Assembly (NCBI RefSeq): GCF_009911265.1
Contig: NZ_QXXA01000005.1
Location: forward strand, 265,832 to 329,831
Length of the DNA: 64,000 nucleotides
Reading direction: 5' to 3'
DNA from: Senegalia massiliensis
Lineage (GTDB): Bacteria; Bacillota; Clostridia; Tissierellales; SIT17
Numbering within the stretch: position 1 is the first letter of the stretch; every line of letters begins with the position of its first letter. Positions 55,730 through 64,000 of the stretch are shown here, one piece after another. Under the pieces are notes generated by a model that saw nothing but the letters and a program-made list of their open reading frames with translations, was not told the DNA's origin and ran no database searches. A program made the position numbers and the translations under genes.

Positions 55730-55968
55730 ATAAAAAACCTCTCGTCCCTATCTATATAGATAGGGACGAGAGGTTAAAATTCCCGCGTTGCCACCCTAGT
55801 TGACTTTACAGTCCACTTAGTACACTTTAACCCGTGCATGGTTTACCTTTTAGATAAAATGCTAAGAGGTGGATTCAATAATATATATCATCGATTCTCA
55901 CCAGCCATCGACTCTCTTTAAGATATAAGATTATTTACTATGTCTCTTAATTGCATATAACTTTATTA
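55730..55968 (-). promoter_or_regulatory. T-box leader of serS
   Basis: The T-box sequence AGGGTGGCAACGCGGG (55782-55797) precedes a terminator with 20-bp loopless arms (55736-55755, 55756-55775) and a T6 run. A candidate specifier UCC (Ser) lies in GAATCCACC at the 3' side of Stem I, followed by A as in other T-boxes. Uncharged tRNA-Ser would pair with the T-box bulge and allow read-through. Full leader about 240 nt. Confidence 0.92.
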
Positions 55969-55974
55969 TTTTAA

Positions 55975-56003
55975 AATATAACACATTTTTAACATTTATT
56001 CAA
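55975..56003 (-). promoter_or_regulatory. serS T-box promoter
   Basis: TTGAAT (55998-56003), 17-bp spacer, TATATT (55975-55980) on the minus strand, starting just before the T-box leader. Confidence 0.65.
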
Positions 56004-56064
56004 GCCTTTTAAAATTCTTTTAATATATTATATCTATATTATAAATAATTATACTAATTAATTT

Positions 56065-58890
56065 TTATTCTACATCTTCTGATGGTGATTCTTCTTTTGG
56101 TTCATCTGAACCTAAGTTTTGATTTAGTTTATTTAATACAGATTCTAATTCCTCTATATATTCACCATATTTTGCCCAATCACCATTTTGAGATGCTTTT
56201 TTAGCTTTATTAAATAATTCATTAGCTTCTTTTACTATATTATCTAAGCCTTCAACAGGTTTTTCTTGATCAGTTTTCTCCTCATCTTCTACATCTGTTA
56301 CTACTCCATCTTTGTTTTCTTCTTTATTTATATCACCAAATATTTTTGATAAAGCAGTATCAAGATCTTTTTCCATTACTATTTGATCTTTATATGCTAC
56401 AATTACTCTTTTCATTTCAGGTATATTATTTTCATTTGCTGCTTGAATATATACTGGCTCTACATATAATAATGAGTTTTCAATAGGTATAGTCATTATA
56501 TTTCCTCGAAGTACATTGGAACCTTCTTGTGACCAAAGAGTAAGCTGAGGTGATATATCTGAATCTTGATTTATTTTTGATTCTACTAACATTGGTCCAT
56601 TAACTGTTATACCTTTTGGGAACCTATATAAATAAAGTTTTCCATAATCTTCCCCATCATTTCTAGCTACAAATAAACTAGTCATATTTGGCTTTGTAGC
56701 AGGAGTATATGGAACAGTAAGTAAAAATTCTACATCTTCTTCTTCAGGTAATTTAAACATTTTATAATTAGGTTTGATTGGTTGTTCTTCTCCCATATAA
56801 ATTTCTTGACCTATATTCCATACATCCTCTGAGTTATAAAATACTACTGGATTTTCCATATGATAAGTTTCATATATCTTTGATTGTATAGAAAATAAAT
56901 TTTCAGGATATCTTATATGACTAAATATTCCTTTTGGCATCTCATTAGATGACTTAAATAAATCTGGGAATATTTTTTCATATGTTTTTATCATAGGGTC
57001 GTTTTCATCAAAAACATAAAAATCAGTATCACCATTATAAGCATCTACTACTACTTTAACCGAATTTCTTATATAATTTGTTGCACTTTTTTCACTAAAT
57101 GGCTGTGAATAAGGAAAATTTGAAGTTGAAGTATATGCATCTATCATCCAATATAATTTACCATCATCTTGATTTGCAACAATATATGGATCATCATCAT
57201 ACTCTAAAAATGGAGCTATTTTTTCTACTCTTTCTTTTATATTTCTATTTATTATAATTCTACTATCATTATTTATATTACTTGATATTAGCAATTTTAA
57301 ATTTGCTTCTTTTATTGCATAAAGAACTCTATTGATTCCACCTAAACTTATTCCTGCTGTTCCTTCATAAAAAACTTCTTCATTATCAGAACCTTTAGGA
57401 TAGTCAAATTCAGGTTCATCTGAATTTATTACTGCATAATTTTCAGTCATTTCACCAAAATATATTTCTGGTCTTTCTATTTTTAAATCCGTACTTGTAA
57501 CAGGTGGTATACTGTTAACAAGTAAATTTGGTTGACCATTTGGAGCTACTGAATTTACTGGAGATAATACAAAACCATATCCATGAGTATATTTTAAATG
57601 TTGATTTATCCAAGTTTTAGTTTTTAATTTAGAAACATCCATCTCTCTAGCAGATAAAAATACTTGAGTATATTTTCCATCTATCATATATCTATCCGTA
57701 TCTACTCCATTAAATTTATAATAATATCTTATGCCTTGTAATTCATTATATACTTGATTTAATGGTTGATAATCATTTATACGTATATTTTCTATAGTTT
57801 CTTCATTATTTATTATATCTTCTTTAGTTAAATTTTGTTCTACTGGAAATTCTTTTTCCTTAACATCTTTTAAACTATATGCTTCTTGGGTCATATCTAT
57901 ATTGTATCCAATATATTCACTTTCCTTTGAAATTTCATCAGGTTCTACTATAAATTGTTGAACTAGTCCTCCTGCAACAGTTCCAAGTATACCTATGGTT
58001 ATCAATAAAACTGGACCTGATAAAGCAGTTTTTAGTTTCCTTTTATATGATCCATAAAGAATAGTAAAAGCAGATATTAATGATAATATTGCCATTATTC
58101 TATATTGCCAAAGTGTAATATTTATGTCTGTAAAACTTGCTCCATATGCTACTCCTCTTGGGGAATATAATAAGTCAAATGTATTTAAATAATAGTTTAA
58201 CCCTATTATAACAAAGCCTATAAATCCAAATACACCAATTTTAAACACCGCTCTTTTAAAAATATCTTTCTTTATTATATCTTTAATTGTTTGTTTATTT
58301 TTAAATTTATTCATATCTAATACATTTTCTGGCCTTTTTATATTAGGCTTTCTTATAGAAAATAGTAATAAATAAAAGACTACTGTTGATACAGCTAAAA
58401 CAAATAACAAAAATAAAACTAATGATATTATCTCTTTAAACAATGGTATCTTAAAAATATAAAGACCAACATCATTATTAAATATAGGATCTTTTAATCC
58501 AAATTTAGATGAATTTATAAATTGTAATATGTTAAGCCAAAGCCCTCCTGCAAATGTTATAGATATAAGAATAGAAACAAGTGCAGAACCTATACCTAGT
58601 GCAATATTTAAATTTCTTTCTCCACTTTTTGGAGGATTAATTTTTGCCTCTTTATAATAATTTCTTTTAGAAGATATAAAATAAAAATATATCGAAAAGA
58701 ATAATACTAGAAATAAAGGCACTCCTATAGAAACTTGTGTAGTTAATTTCTTTAAAAATGTATCAGTATATCCAAGTTCATTAAACCATTGATAGTCTGT
58801 TACAAAAGCTACAATGCTAGTTAAAGAACTAAATAATACTAGTAAAATAGCCACAACTATAAATAAAATAAATTTTGTTTTATTTTTCAA
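56065..58890 (-). CDS. UPF0182 family membrane protein
   Basis: 941 aa, full length for the family (COG1615). Seven membrane helices in the first 320 residues (FVTDYQWFNELGY and VSIGVPLFLVLFFSIYFY typical), then a long extracellular domain with conserved patterns (TWINQHLKYTHGYGFVLSPVN, IYFGE, WQ/YTSTSNFPYSQP), and an acidic Glu/Asp-rich C-terminal tail. Function unknown. Preceded by serS leader region on the same strand. Confidence 0.92.
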   Translation of the reverse strand: MKNKTKFILFIVVAILLVLFSSLTSIVAFVTDYQWFNELGYTDTFLKKLTTQVSIGVPLFLVLFFSIYFYFISSKRNYYKEAKINPPKSGERNLNIALGIGSALVSILISITFAGGLWLNILQFINSSKFGLKDPIFNNDVGLYIFKIPLFKEIISLVLFLLFVLAVSTVVFYLLLFSIRKPNIKRPENVLDMNKFKNKQTIKDIIKKDIFKRAVFKIGVFGFIGFVIIGLNYYLNTFDLLYSPRGVAYGASFTDINITLWQYRIMAILSLISAFTILYGSYKRKLKTALSGPVLLITIGILGTVAGGLVQQFIVEPDEISKESEYIGYNIDMTQEAYSLKDVKEKEFPVEQNLTKEDIINNEETIENIRINDYQPLNQVYNELQGIRYYYKFNGVDTDRYMIDGKYTQVFLSAREMDVSKLKTKTWINQHLKYTHGYGFVLSPVNSVAPNGQPNLLVNSIPPVTSTDLKIERPEIYFGEMTENYAVINSDEPEFDYPKGSDNEEVFYEGTAGISLGGINRVLYAIKEANLKLLISSNINNDSRIIINRNIKERVEKIAPFLEYDDDPYIVANQDDGKLYWMIDAYTSTSNFPYSQPFSEKSATNYIRNSVKVVVDAYNGDTDFYVFDENDPMIKTYEKIFPDLFKSSNEMPKGIFSHIRYPENLFSIQSKIYETYHMENPVVFYNSEDVWNIGQEIYMGEEQPIKPNYKMFKLPEEEDVEFLLTVPYTPATKPNMTSLFVARNDGEDYGKLYLYRFPKGITVNGPMLVESKINQDSDISPQLTLWSQEGSNVLRGNIMTIPIENSLLYVEPVYIQAANENNIPEMKRVIVAYKDQIVMEKDLDTALSKIFGDINKEENKDGVVTDVEDEEKTDQEKPVEGLDNIVKEANELFNKAKKASQNGDWAKYGEYIEELESVLNKLNQNLGSDEPKEESPSEDVE

Positions 58891-58944
58891 TTCTTAACCC
58901 CCTTCCTTATTATTATACTACCCAATTATATATTATTCAATTTT

Positions 58945-59943
58945 TTAACTTTCAATTCTCATATCATTAATTTTTATTAATCCTTTCTTTTTCATCCAAC
59001 TAGATATTATTAACGTAATTATTGCTGGCAATATAAAATGTAAAATTAGTATACCTACTATTCCAGTCATACCCATTGTTTCTAATGTTGCAAATTGTCC
59101 TACTAAACCACTTGTACCCATACCTGCACCTAATTTATTATTTTGCATTTCAAATACTACAGTAGATATAGGGCCAAGTATTGCTGAAGCTATTATAGGT
59201 GGAATCCAAATTCGTGGGTTTTTAATTATATTTGGTATTTGAAGCATACTTGTACCAAAACCTTGAGCGATAAAACCTCCTATACCATTCTCTTTAAAAC
59301 TCATAACAGCAAAGCCAATCATTTGTACACTACAACCTACTGTTGCAGCACCTGCTGCAAGTCCTGAAAGTCCTAAAGATATTGCAATAGCAGCACTACT
59401 AATAGGTAAAGTTAACATTATTCCCATAAGAACAGAAACCAGTATTCCCATAGGTATAGGATCTTGTTCTGTAGCTATATTTATAATAGTACCAATTCCT
59501 GTCATGAATTTTGATATTATTGGTGCTACATATATACCTGCTATACCTCCTAAAATAATAGTTAAAGCAGGAATTAATACAATATCTACTTTAGTTTTAC
59601 CACTTACTAATTTAGAAAATTCAGCACCTATATATGAAGCTACTAGTGCACCAACAGGTTCTCCTATTATTATTAATGTAGTTCCATCTACAGTTTTTAA
59701 TGTTCCTGCGCCTATAGCACCTGTTATAATTGATGCAAAGATACCTAAAGGTGGTGCGCCTATGGAACTAGCTACTGCTGCACCTATGGCAGGACCCATC
59801 ATAAATTGAGCAATACTGCCCATATTTATTAGTATTTCTAATTCTAATAAAGTACCTATCTGCTTCAATATAAGCCCTATTATTAAAGATGAAAATAATC
59901 CTAGAGCCATTCCATTTAATATTTTAATAATATAGTTTTTCAT
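58945..59943 (-). CDS. PTS EIIC-type (PF13303-like) membrane transporter
   Basis: 332 aa, about ten membrane helices with Gly/Ala-rich repeats (GSIAQFMMGPAIGAAVASSIGAPPLGIF, GEPVGALVASYIGAEFSK). Resembles EIIC_2 permeases that occur without EIIA/EIIB partners. ATG 59943 with GGGGGTT 8 bp upstream. It lies 67 bp after the niaR gene on the same strand; a possible niacin-related transporter, which is inference only. Confidence 0.8.
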   Translation of the reverse strand: MKNYIIKILNGMALGLFSSLIIGLILKQIGTLLELEILINMGSIAQFMMGPAIGAAVASSIGAPPLGIFASIITGAIGAGTLKTVDGTTLIIIGEPVGALVASYIGAEFSKLVSGKTKVDIVLIPALTIILGGIAGIYVAPIISKFMTGIGTIINIATEQDPIPMGILVSVLMGIMLTLPISSAAIAISLGLSGLAAGAATVGCSVQMIGFAVMSFKENGIGGFIAQGFGTSMLQIPNIIKNPRIWIPPIIASAILGPISTVVFEMQNNKLGAGMGTSGLVGQFATLETMGMTGIVGILILHFILPAIITLIISSWMKKKGLIKINDMRIES

Positions 59944-60010
59944 AATAACCCCCATTGAAATGTATTTACTGCTGTCTTGTCACTACATTTAAAAATATAT
60001 CACTTTATTA

Positions 60011-60526
60011 TCATTCTAGCAAGAAATTTTTATATTTTAATTTTTCTTTTATTTGAGAAAATACCTCTTCATTTGGAACTCTTATTGTATGAATATGTAC
60101 TCCTTCTGTAAGTGTTGCTAAAGTACTTGCATTATTTTCTTTCATGTTTTTTATAAAATCTTTTACATCTTTTCTTGAAGAAATCATAAGTTGACCTTTA
60201 ATTTCCCCATAAACTGGGTGTTCTACTATAACATCTAACACCTTTGCTCCTAAATCTACAATTATATTTAATTCTTCTTCAATATTTTCATCATCCCTAT
60301 GAACTGACACAATAGTTTTTTCTAAGAAATTGTTATTATCTTTTATAACCATATATCCATTAGGTGTTGCCATTATTTTTTTACCTTTAGCTCTTAGTAT
60401 TGCTATATCTTGAACTATAACTTGTCTGCTTACATTAAATTTATCTGCTATAATAGCACCTTTTATAGGATTATTTTCTTTTATTAACAATTCTAATATC
60501 TTTTTTCGTCTATTATTTGAATCCAA
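60011..60526 (-). CDS. niaR: Niacin-responsive repressor NiaR
   Basis: 171 aa. N-terminal helix-turn-helix (about 6-60, RRKKILELLIKENNPIKGAIIADKFNVSRQVIVQDIAILRAKG) and a C-terminal 3H domain with conserved His residues (SVHRDD, VEHPVYGEIKGQL, EGVHIHTI). In Firmicutes it binds nicotinic acid and represses NAD synthesis and niacin uptake. TTG 60526 chosen with GAGG 8 bp upstream; a GTG three codons earlier overlaps it. Confidence 0.9.
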   Translation of the reverse strand: MDSNNRRKKILELLIKENNPIKGAIIADKFNVSRQVIVQDIAILRAKGKKIMATPNGYMVIKDNNNFLEKTIVSVHRDDENIEEELNIIVDLGAKVLDVIVEHPVYGEIKGQLMISSRKDVKDFIKNMKENNASTLATLTEGVHIHTIRVPNEEVFSQIKEKLKYKNFLLE

Positions 60527-60559
60527 TATATTCACCTCAATTTCATTATAACATAGATA

Positions 60560-60591
60560 TAAGGCTAAGGATAAATATCCCCTTAGCCTTA
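60560..60591 (-). terminator. Terminator before niaR
   Basis: Eleven-bp stem TAAGGCTAAGG (60560-60570) with CCTTAGCCTTA (60581-60591), ten-base loop, just 3' of the P-loop gene. A weak T run follows on the minus strand. Confidence 0.7.
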
Positions 60592-60595
60592 TAAA

Positions 60596-61009
60596 TTAAT
60601 TAACTAAATATTTTTTCATATTTTCTGGTACATCTTGTTTTTCACATTCTACCGATATAATAAATTCTGTTTCATTATGTTTATCTATTACTCTTAAATA
60701 TTCTATAAATTTTTCTAAAAGATAAAAGTCAAGTTCAATCATTTTATAAAGTCCATCAATATAAACTTTTTGCACATCATAATCGCTGGCTACAATACCA
60801 CATAAAAGGCCATAGAAGGTATTAATTTTATCTATATTAAACTCCATGGCATTAATATATCTTATTTTATAATTTAACTCTAAAGAATGCTTGTTTGTTG
60901 CCTCAATAAATACAACTCCACCTGTAACATTTTCAGCACTATCATTTGCCATATTAATTAATTGTTTAGTTTTTCCAGAACCTTTCTTTCCACAAATAAA
61001 CTTAACCAT
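60596..61009 (-). CDS. Small P-loop ATP-binding protein
   Basis: 137 aa. Walker A GKKGSGKT at residues 7-14; a hydrophobic beta strand VYIDGLYKMIE with Asp could be Walker B. Length and sequence match a conserved clostridial family of unknown function sometimes labelled twitching-motility or ATP-binding protein; no helicase or secretion motor domains. Lies 52 bp after a short gene, same strand. Confidence 0.7.
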   Translation of the reverse strand: MVKFICGKKGSGKTKQLINMANDSAENVTGGVVFIEATNKHSLELNYKIRYINAMEFNIDKINTFYGLLCGIVASDYDVQKVYIDGLYKMIELDFYLLEKFIEYLRVIDKHNETEFIISVECEKQDVPENMKKYLVN

Positions 61010-61060
61010 TTAAATTAACCCTCCCAATTAAATTTTTAAAAATTTTAATTAAAATGTTCT

Positions 61061-61306
61061 TTAAATATCCTTACCTTTTTTTTGTTCTTTAAAGTCTAAA
61101 TCTAAGTTCTTAATTTTATTAATTATATCATTACTCTCATTAAAATAGAATACTTTTTCAGAATTAGTATTTATATATATATATTCTTTATTATTATCTT
61201 TTAAGTCATTTAAAGAAATATAGTACATATTTCCATTGTGTTCTGCAATTAATTCATTTTCTTCATTTAACATATCTAGTAATAAATCTAACATTTCCTT
61301 TTCCAA
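61061..61306 (-). CDS. Hypothetical acidic protein (81 aa)
   Basis: 81 aa. TTG start with AGGAG 8 bp upstream. Acidic, Leu/Glu-rich N-terminus (EKEMLDLLLDMLNEENELIAEH) and a beta-prone middle (NMYYISLNDLKDNNKEYIYIN). No family recognised. Same strand as the P-loop gene, so probably one operon. Confidence 0.55.
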   Translation of the reverse strand: MEKEMLDLLLDMLNEENELIAEHNGNMYYISLNDLKDNNKEYIYINTNSEKVFYFNESNDIINKIKNLDLDFKEQKKGKDI

Positions 61307-61445
61307 AAAATCATCTCCTAATGAATATTATTTATCCTGTTGTTTCATTTTATATTTGTTTTTGTAAAAATAAAGACATAAAATTTTAATCTGTATGTAT
61401 CTTATATTTATGATATACTATTAAATATTGAAGGAGGTAAACACT

Positions 61446-61940
61446 TTGAATCCAAATAAGAAAAAAACATATACTATAATAGCTCTTATAGTAGTTGGTG
61501 TAATGATACTTTCACCTATATTATATATGATAACTACAGCATTTTCCACATCAAATACCCCTGTGACTCAAGATGAAAATCCTGATATAAAAGATGAAGT
61601 AACTAATAAGACTGCTTTAAAAATAATTGATATGCATGAAAATTTAGATCAATATAAAGATAAAGAAGTTTCAATGGAATTACAATTTTTTTTAACAGGA
61701 GAGGAAGATAAATTTTCTTTAGGGGTAATAGATTCCTTCAATGGAGAAGAAATGCTATTTAATATATTAGCTGAAACAAAAGATCATAAAATTCCTGAGG
61801 GTTTTAAAAATTACGATAAAGTAAAAGTTAATGGTACTATAAAAGAATTAAAAGAAACTCATGAAGATCATAACCATAATGTTCCTTTAATGATGGTAAA
61901 AAATATAGAAAAAATAGAACAAGAAAAAAAGGATAATTAA
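61446..61940 (+). CDS. Membrane-anchored extracellular protein, unknown
   Basis: 164 aa. TTG 61446 has GGAGG 8 bp upstream. One helix (about 10-32), then an extracellular beta-rich domain of OB-like pattern (KDKEVSMELQFFLTGEEDKFSLGVIDSF, YDKVKVNGTIKELKETHEDHNHN). The His/Asp cluster HEDHNHN could bind metal, which is a guess. Ends EQEKKDN, encoded in a palindrome shared with the convergent ltaS gene. Confidence 0.6.
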   Translation: MNPNKKKTYTIIALIVVGVMILSPILYMITTAFSTSNTPVTQDENPDIKDEVTNKTALKIIDMHENLDQYKDKEVSMELQFFLTGEEDKFSLGVIDSFNGEEMLFNILAETKDHKIPEGFKNYDKVKVNGTIKELKETHEDHNHNVPLMMVKNIEKIEQEKKDN

Positions 61941-61960
61941 TTATCCTTTTTTTCTTGTTC
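61917..61960. terminator. Bidirectional, doubly coding terminator palindrome
   Basis: Loopless palindrome with 22-bp arms meeting at 61938/61939 (AAAAAAAGGATAATT core). It encodes the last codons and stop of two convergent genes, which overlap by 4 bp, and has T7 on both strands. Confidence 0.85.
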
Positions 61961-63826
61961 TTCTATAATATTATCTATTAAATCATTTTCTAATATTAAT
62001 TGACTTTCCTTAAACTCACTTATAGCTTTTTCATAGCCTTCTCTACATTCTTCTATGTCTATAGGTTCTTTTGTTTTTCTATCCCATGCCATACTATTTT
62101 CAAATATTCCATCTTTAGACATTTTAAACACTTTATCATCATCTATAAATGATCCTAAAGGTACATAATATTGATTTAATACAAATCCTTTTTTAGAATT
62201 AAACAAATCTCTACCAAATCTTTTACCTTTATTATCTTCTATTCCTGCAAGATTTAAGATTGTAGGCATTAAATCTACTTCTCCACCTACTATTTCATTT
62301 GTTTCTTTTATATCACTGCCTGGTAAATTAACTATAAGTGGAATATTCATATATTCATCAAAACGATATTCATAACCTAAAAATTCGCTCATTATTTTTC
62401 CATTTTCAGCTCTAGTAGGATACAATCCTGCATGATCACCATATAAAATTATAATAGAATCTTCATATAATCCTTCTTTTTTAAGCTTTTCTATAAAGTT
62501 TCCAAATGCTTTATCAGCATAATTTATGCTTTGTATATAGTTTCCAAATATAGTGTTTTCGTGTTCCTTTTTTAATTCTAATTCTATTAATTCTTCTGGC
62601 ATATCATATGGGTGATGGCTAGTTATAGAAATTACTGTTGAATAAAATGGTTTTTTTGCTTCTTTTAGATAGTCTACTGTTTGATCAAAAAAATCCATAT
62701 CATTTAAACCTAAATTTATAAGATCTTCTTTTTCATCATATTCAAAATCTTCTAGAGATATAAAATTATCTATACCAAGATTAGGATACATCTCATTTCT
62801 ATTCCAAAACTCTTTATCATTTCCATGGAAAGAGTAAGTAGAATATCCCTCTTTTTTTAATATCTTTTGAAGTGAATAATAATAATTTTCCTTATAATGA
62901 TTAAATACAGATAAATCATTTGTTGGATATAATGAAGTACTCATAACAAACTCAGCATCTGAGGTATTTCCTGGTCCTACTTGTTGATAAAAATTATTAA
63001 AATATATACTATCTTTAGATATTAATTTATTTAAATTTGGAGTTATTTCCTTACCATTGTATTCTCTGTTCATTAGAAAGTTTTGAAGGGATTCAAATTG
63101 TACTAAAATAATATTTTTTCCCTTTGCTATTCCATGATATTTTTTATTTGTTTTTTTATTATTTTCATCATTAGACATGTTTTCAACTTTATTTTTTAAA
63201 TCTTCATCTGCTAATGTTTCTTTTTCCTTATTAGTTAGCTGAGTATATGCATCATATATATGGTATGTAAATATACCATAATTATTATATGCATAAGTTG
63301 TATTTCCTTTTATAAATAAAATAGGTGATAAAAACATTATTAATAATATTGAAACTACAGATATTGTTATGTTCTTTCTACTAATTTTTAATCTATTATG
63401 TTCTATATTTCTATTTTTCAAGTAAATTCCCAATGGAATTATATCTATTATCATAAAAAAATATATTGGTCTCAATACAAAAAATATACTTTTCCATACT
63501 GTAGGAACATTTCCTACAAATAATAACATAGTAATAGAAGGTAAAAATCCATAATATTGATAATATACTAAATCTGCAAACAATATTATTCCAACAACAG
63601 CATGTACAATAAAAGCTATTAATTTTATGTTTTTAGGCTTACACATAAACAATAATATATATATAAACGATATAGTTGGAATGGTAGTAATAAATGCAAT
63701 AATTATATTTTTTTCAATTGTAAATATGTATAAAAGTAATACTTTCAGTAATGAAAAAATAAACATAAAAAGTATAATTTTATTCATCTTTATAGGCTTT
63801 AAATTAGATGTATTTCTATTAAGCAT
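61937..63826 (-). CDS. ltaS: LTA synthase family sulfatase (LtaS-like)
   Basis: 629 aa. Five N-terminal membrane helices (up to about 185), then an extracellular sulfatase-fold domain: VQFESLQNF, catalytic Thr in GPGNTSDAEFV, YSFHGNDKEFWNRN, YGDHAGLYP (Mn ligands). Polymerises glycerol-phosphate on a glycolipid anchor. Start ATG 63826 with AAGGAG 6 bp upstream. C-terminal extension of about 60 residues, Glu/Lys-rich. Downstream of the rRNA operon. Confidence 0.92.
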   Translation of the reverse strand: MLNRNTSNLKPIKMNKIILFMFIFSLLKVLLLYIFTIEKNIIIAFITTIPTISFIYILLFMCKPKNIKLIAFIVHAVVGIILFADLVYYQYYGFLPSITMLLFVGNVPTVWKSIFFVLRPIYFFMIIDIIPLGIYLKNRNIEHNRLKISRKNITISVVSILLIMFLSPILFIKGNTTYAYNNYGIFTYHIYDAYTQLTNKEKETLADEDLKNKVENMSNDENNKKTNKKYHGIAKGKNIILVQFESLQNFLMNREYNGKEITPNLNKLISKDSIYFNNFYQQVGPGNTSDAEFVMSTSLYPTNDLSVFNHYKENYYYSLQKILKKEGYSTYSFHGNDKEFWNRNEMYPNLGIDNFISLEDFEYDEKEDLINLGLNDMDFFDQTVDYLKEAKKPFYSTVISITSHHPYDMPEELIELELKKEHENTIFGNYIQSINYADKAFGNFIEKLKKEGLYEDSIIILYGDHAGLYPTRAENGKIMSEFLGYEYRFDEYMNIPLIVNLPGSDIKETNEIVGGEVDLMPTILNLAGIEDNKGKRFGRDLFNSKKGFVLNQYYVPLGSFIDDDKVFKMSKDGIFENSMAWDRKTKEPIDIEECREGYEKAISEFKESQLILENDLIDNIIEEQEKKDN

Positions 63827-63947
63827 GACTATCTCCTTCATTTTTGATAAATTAGAAACATTACATCTTTTATTATACCCTATTTTTTTCTATTTCTACA
63901 TTAAATTCTCTTTACAAATTATGATATTAAAAATAAGCATAAAAAAA

Positions 63948-64000
63948 CCAGCAACGTCCTACTCTCCCAAGGCGTTACCACCTAAGTACCATCAGCGCTG
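63948..64000 (-). rRNA. rrf: 5S rRNA, 3' end (cut by window)
   Basis: The minus strand reads GATGGTACTTAGGTGGTAAC then GCCTTGGGAGAGTAGGACGT and TGCTGG, the conserved 3' portion of 5S rRNA, followed by TTTTTTT. The rest of the rRNA operon lies beyond the right edge and points toward ltaS. Confidence 0.9.

Noticed and set aside
1..64000. CRISPR array, insertion sequence, prophage or integron
   Set aside because: No direct repeats with regular spacers, no transposase or integrase genes and no att-like duplications were seen.

Overview
The window is very AT-rich chromosomal DNA from a low-GC, endospore-forming anaerobic Firmicute (Clostridia/Tissierellia type). The sporulation genes bofA and gin/csfB, a lipoteichoic-acid synthase, the large bacterial SRP RNA with an Alu domain, a seryl T-box leader, strong GGAGG-type ribosome binding sites and frequent TTG/GTG starts all point that way. 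No phage, insertion sequence or CRISPR array was seen. The right edge enters an rRNA operon (3' end of 5S rRNA, minus strand).

Layout. 1-17.2 kb (minus strand) reproduces the Bacillus dnaX region: tRNA-Ser, SRP RNA, dnaX, ybaB, recR, yaaL, bofA, gin, yaaO-like decarboxylase, tmk, darA, holB, ricT. Into it are set a pirin gene, a CBS-ACT protein, ribosomal protein L25/Ctc, small membrane proteins and, between tmk and darA, a five-gene cluster (2.0-7.1 kb) encoding a sugar-type solute-binding lipoprotein, two MalF/MalG-like permeases, an HlyD-like adaptor and a MacB-like permease, with no ATPase. 17.2-22.2 kb carries a DUF948/YtxH pair, pncB, a DUF2254 membrane protein behind an unexplained leader with a terminator, and a YitT protein. 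22.3-28.0 kb is a complete pyrBICFKDE operon with a strong promoter, a PyrR-type attenuator and a 21-codon leader ORF that ends in the terminator U-run. 28.0-34.9 kb holds an AcpS-NnrD fusion, a DppC permease fused to a degenerate M28-like domain, a lipoprotein and a nuclease-DinG helicase. 35-40.4 kb (plus strand) carries cadC/cadA-type metal resistance and an AbgT transporter with an M20 peptidase. 40.4-51.6 kb has TraB, a decayed diacylglycerol kinase, rhomboid, RecQ, MsrB, a degenerate GGDEF protein, a FAD/Rieske oxidoreductase, QueG, a HAD phosphatase, a LUD protein, TadA and tRNA-Arg. 51.7-64 kb has a D,D-carboxypeptidase, an M1 peptidase, T-box/serS, UPF0182, an EIIC-type transporter with NiaR, small proteins, LtaS and 5S rRNA.

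How the genes work together. DnaX and HolB are clamp-loader subunits, RecR and RecQ act in recombination, and DarA and RicT link to signalling. The pyr operon contains every UMP-pathway step except carbamoyl-phosphate synthesis, including both aspartate transcarbamylase chains and the type 1B dihydroorotate dehydrogenase pair. PncB and NiaR lie about 40 kb apart but may belong to one niacin regulon. Many genes are translationally coupled, with the ribosome binding site of one lying in the end of the previous one.

Most interesting items: the ATPase-less hybrid transporter cluster at a conserved locus; the DppC-M28-like fusion; the pyr leader with both PyrR-type and leader-peptide features; the AcpS-NnrD fusion lacking the epimerase domain; the compact leader before DUF2254; and a palindrome at 61917-61960 that gives two convergent genes the same C-terminal peptide.
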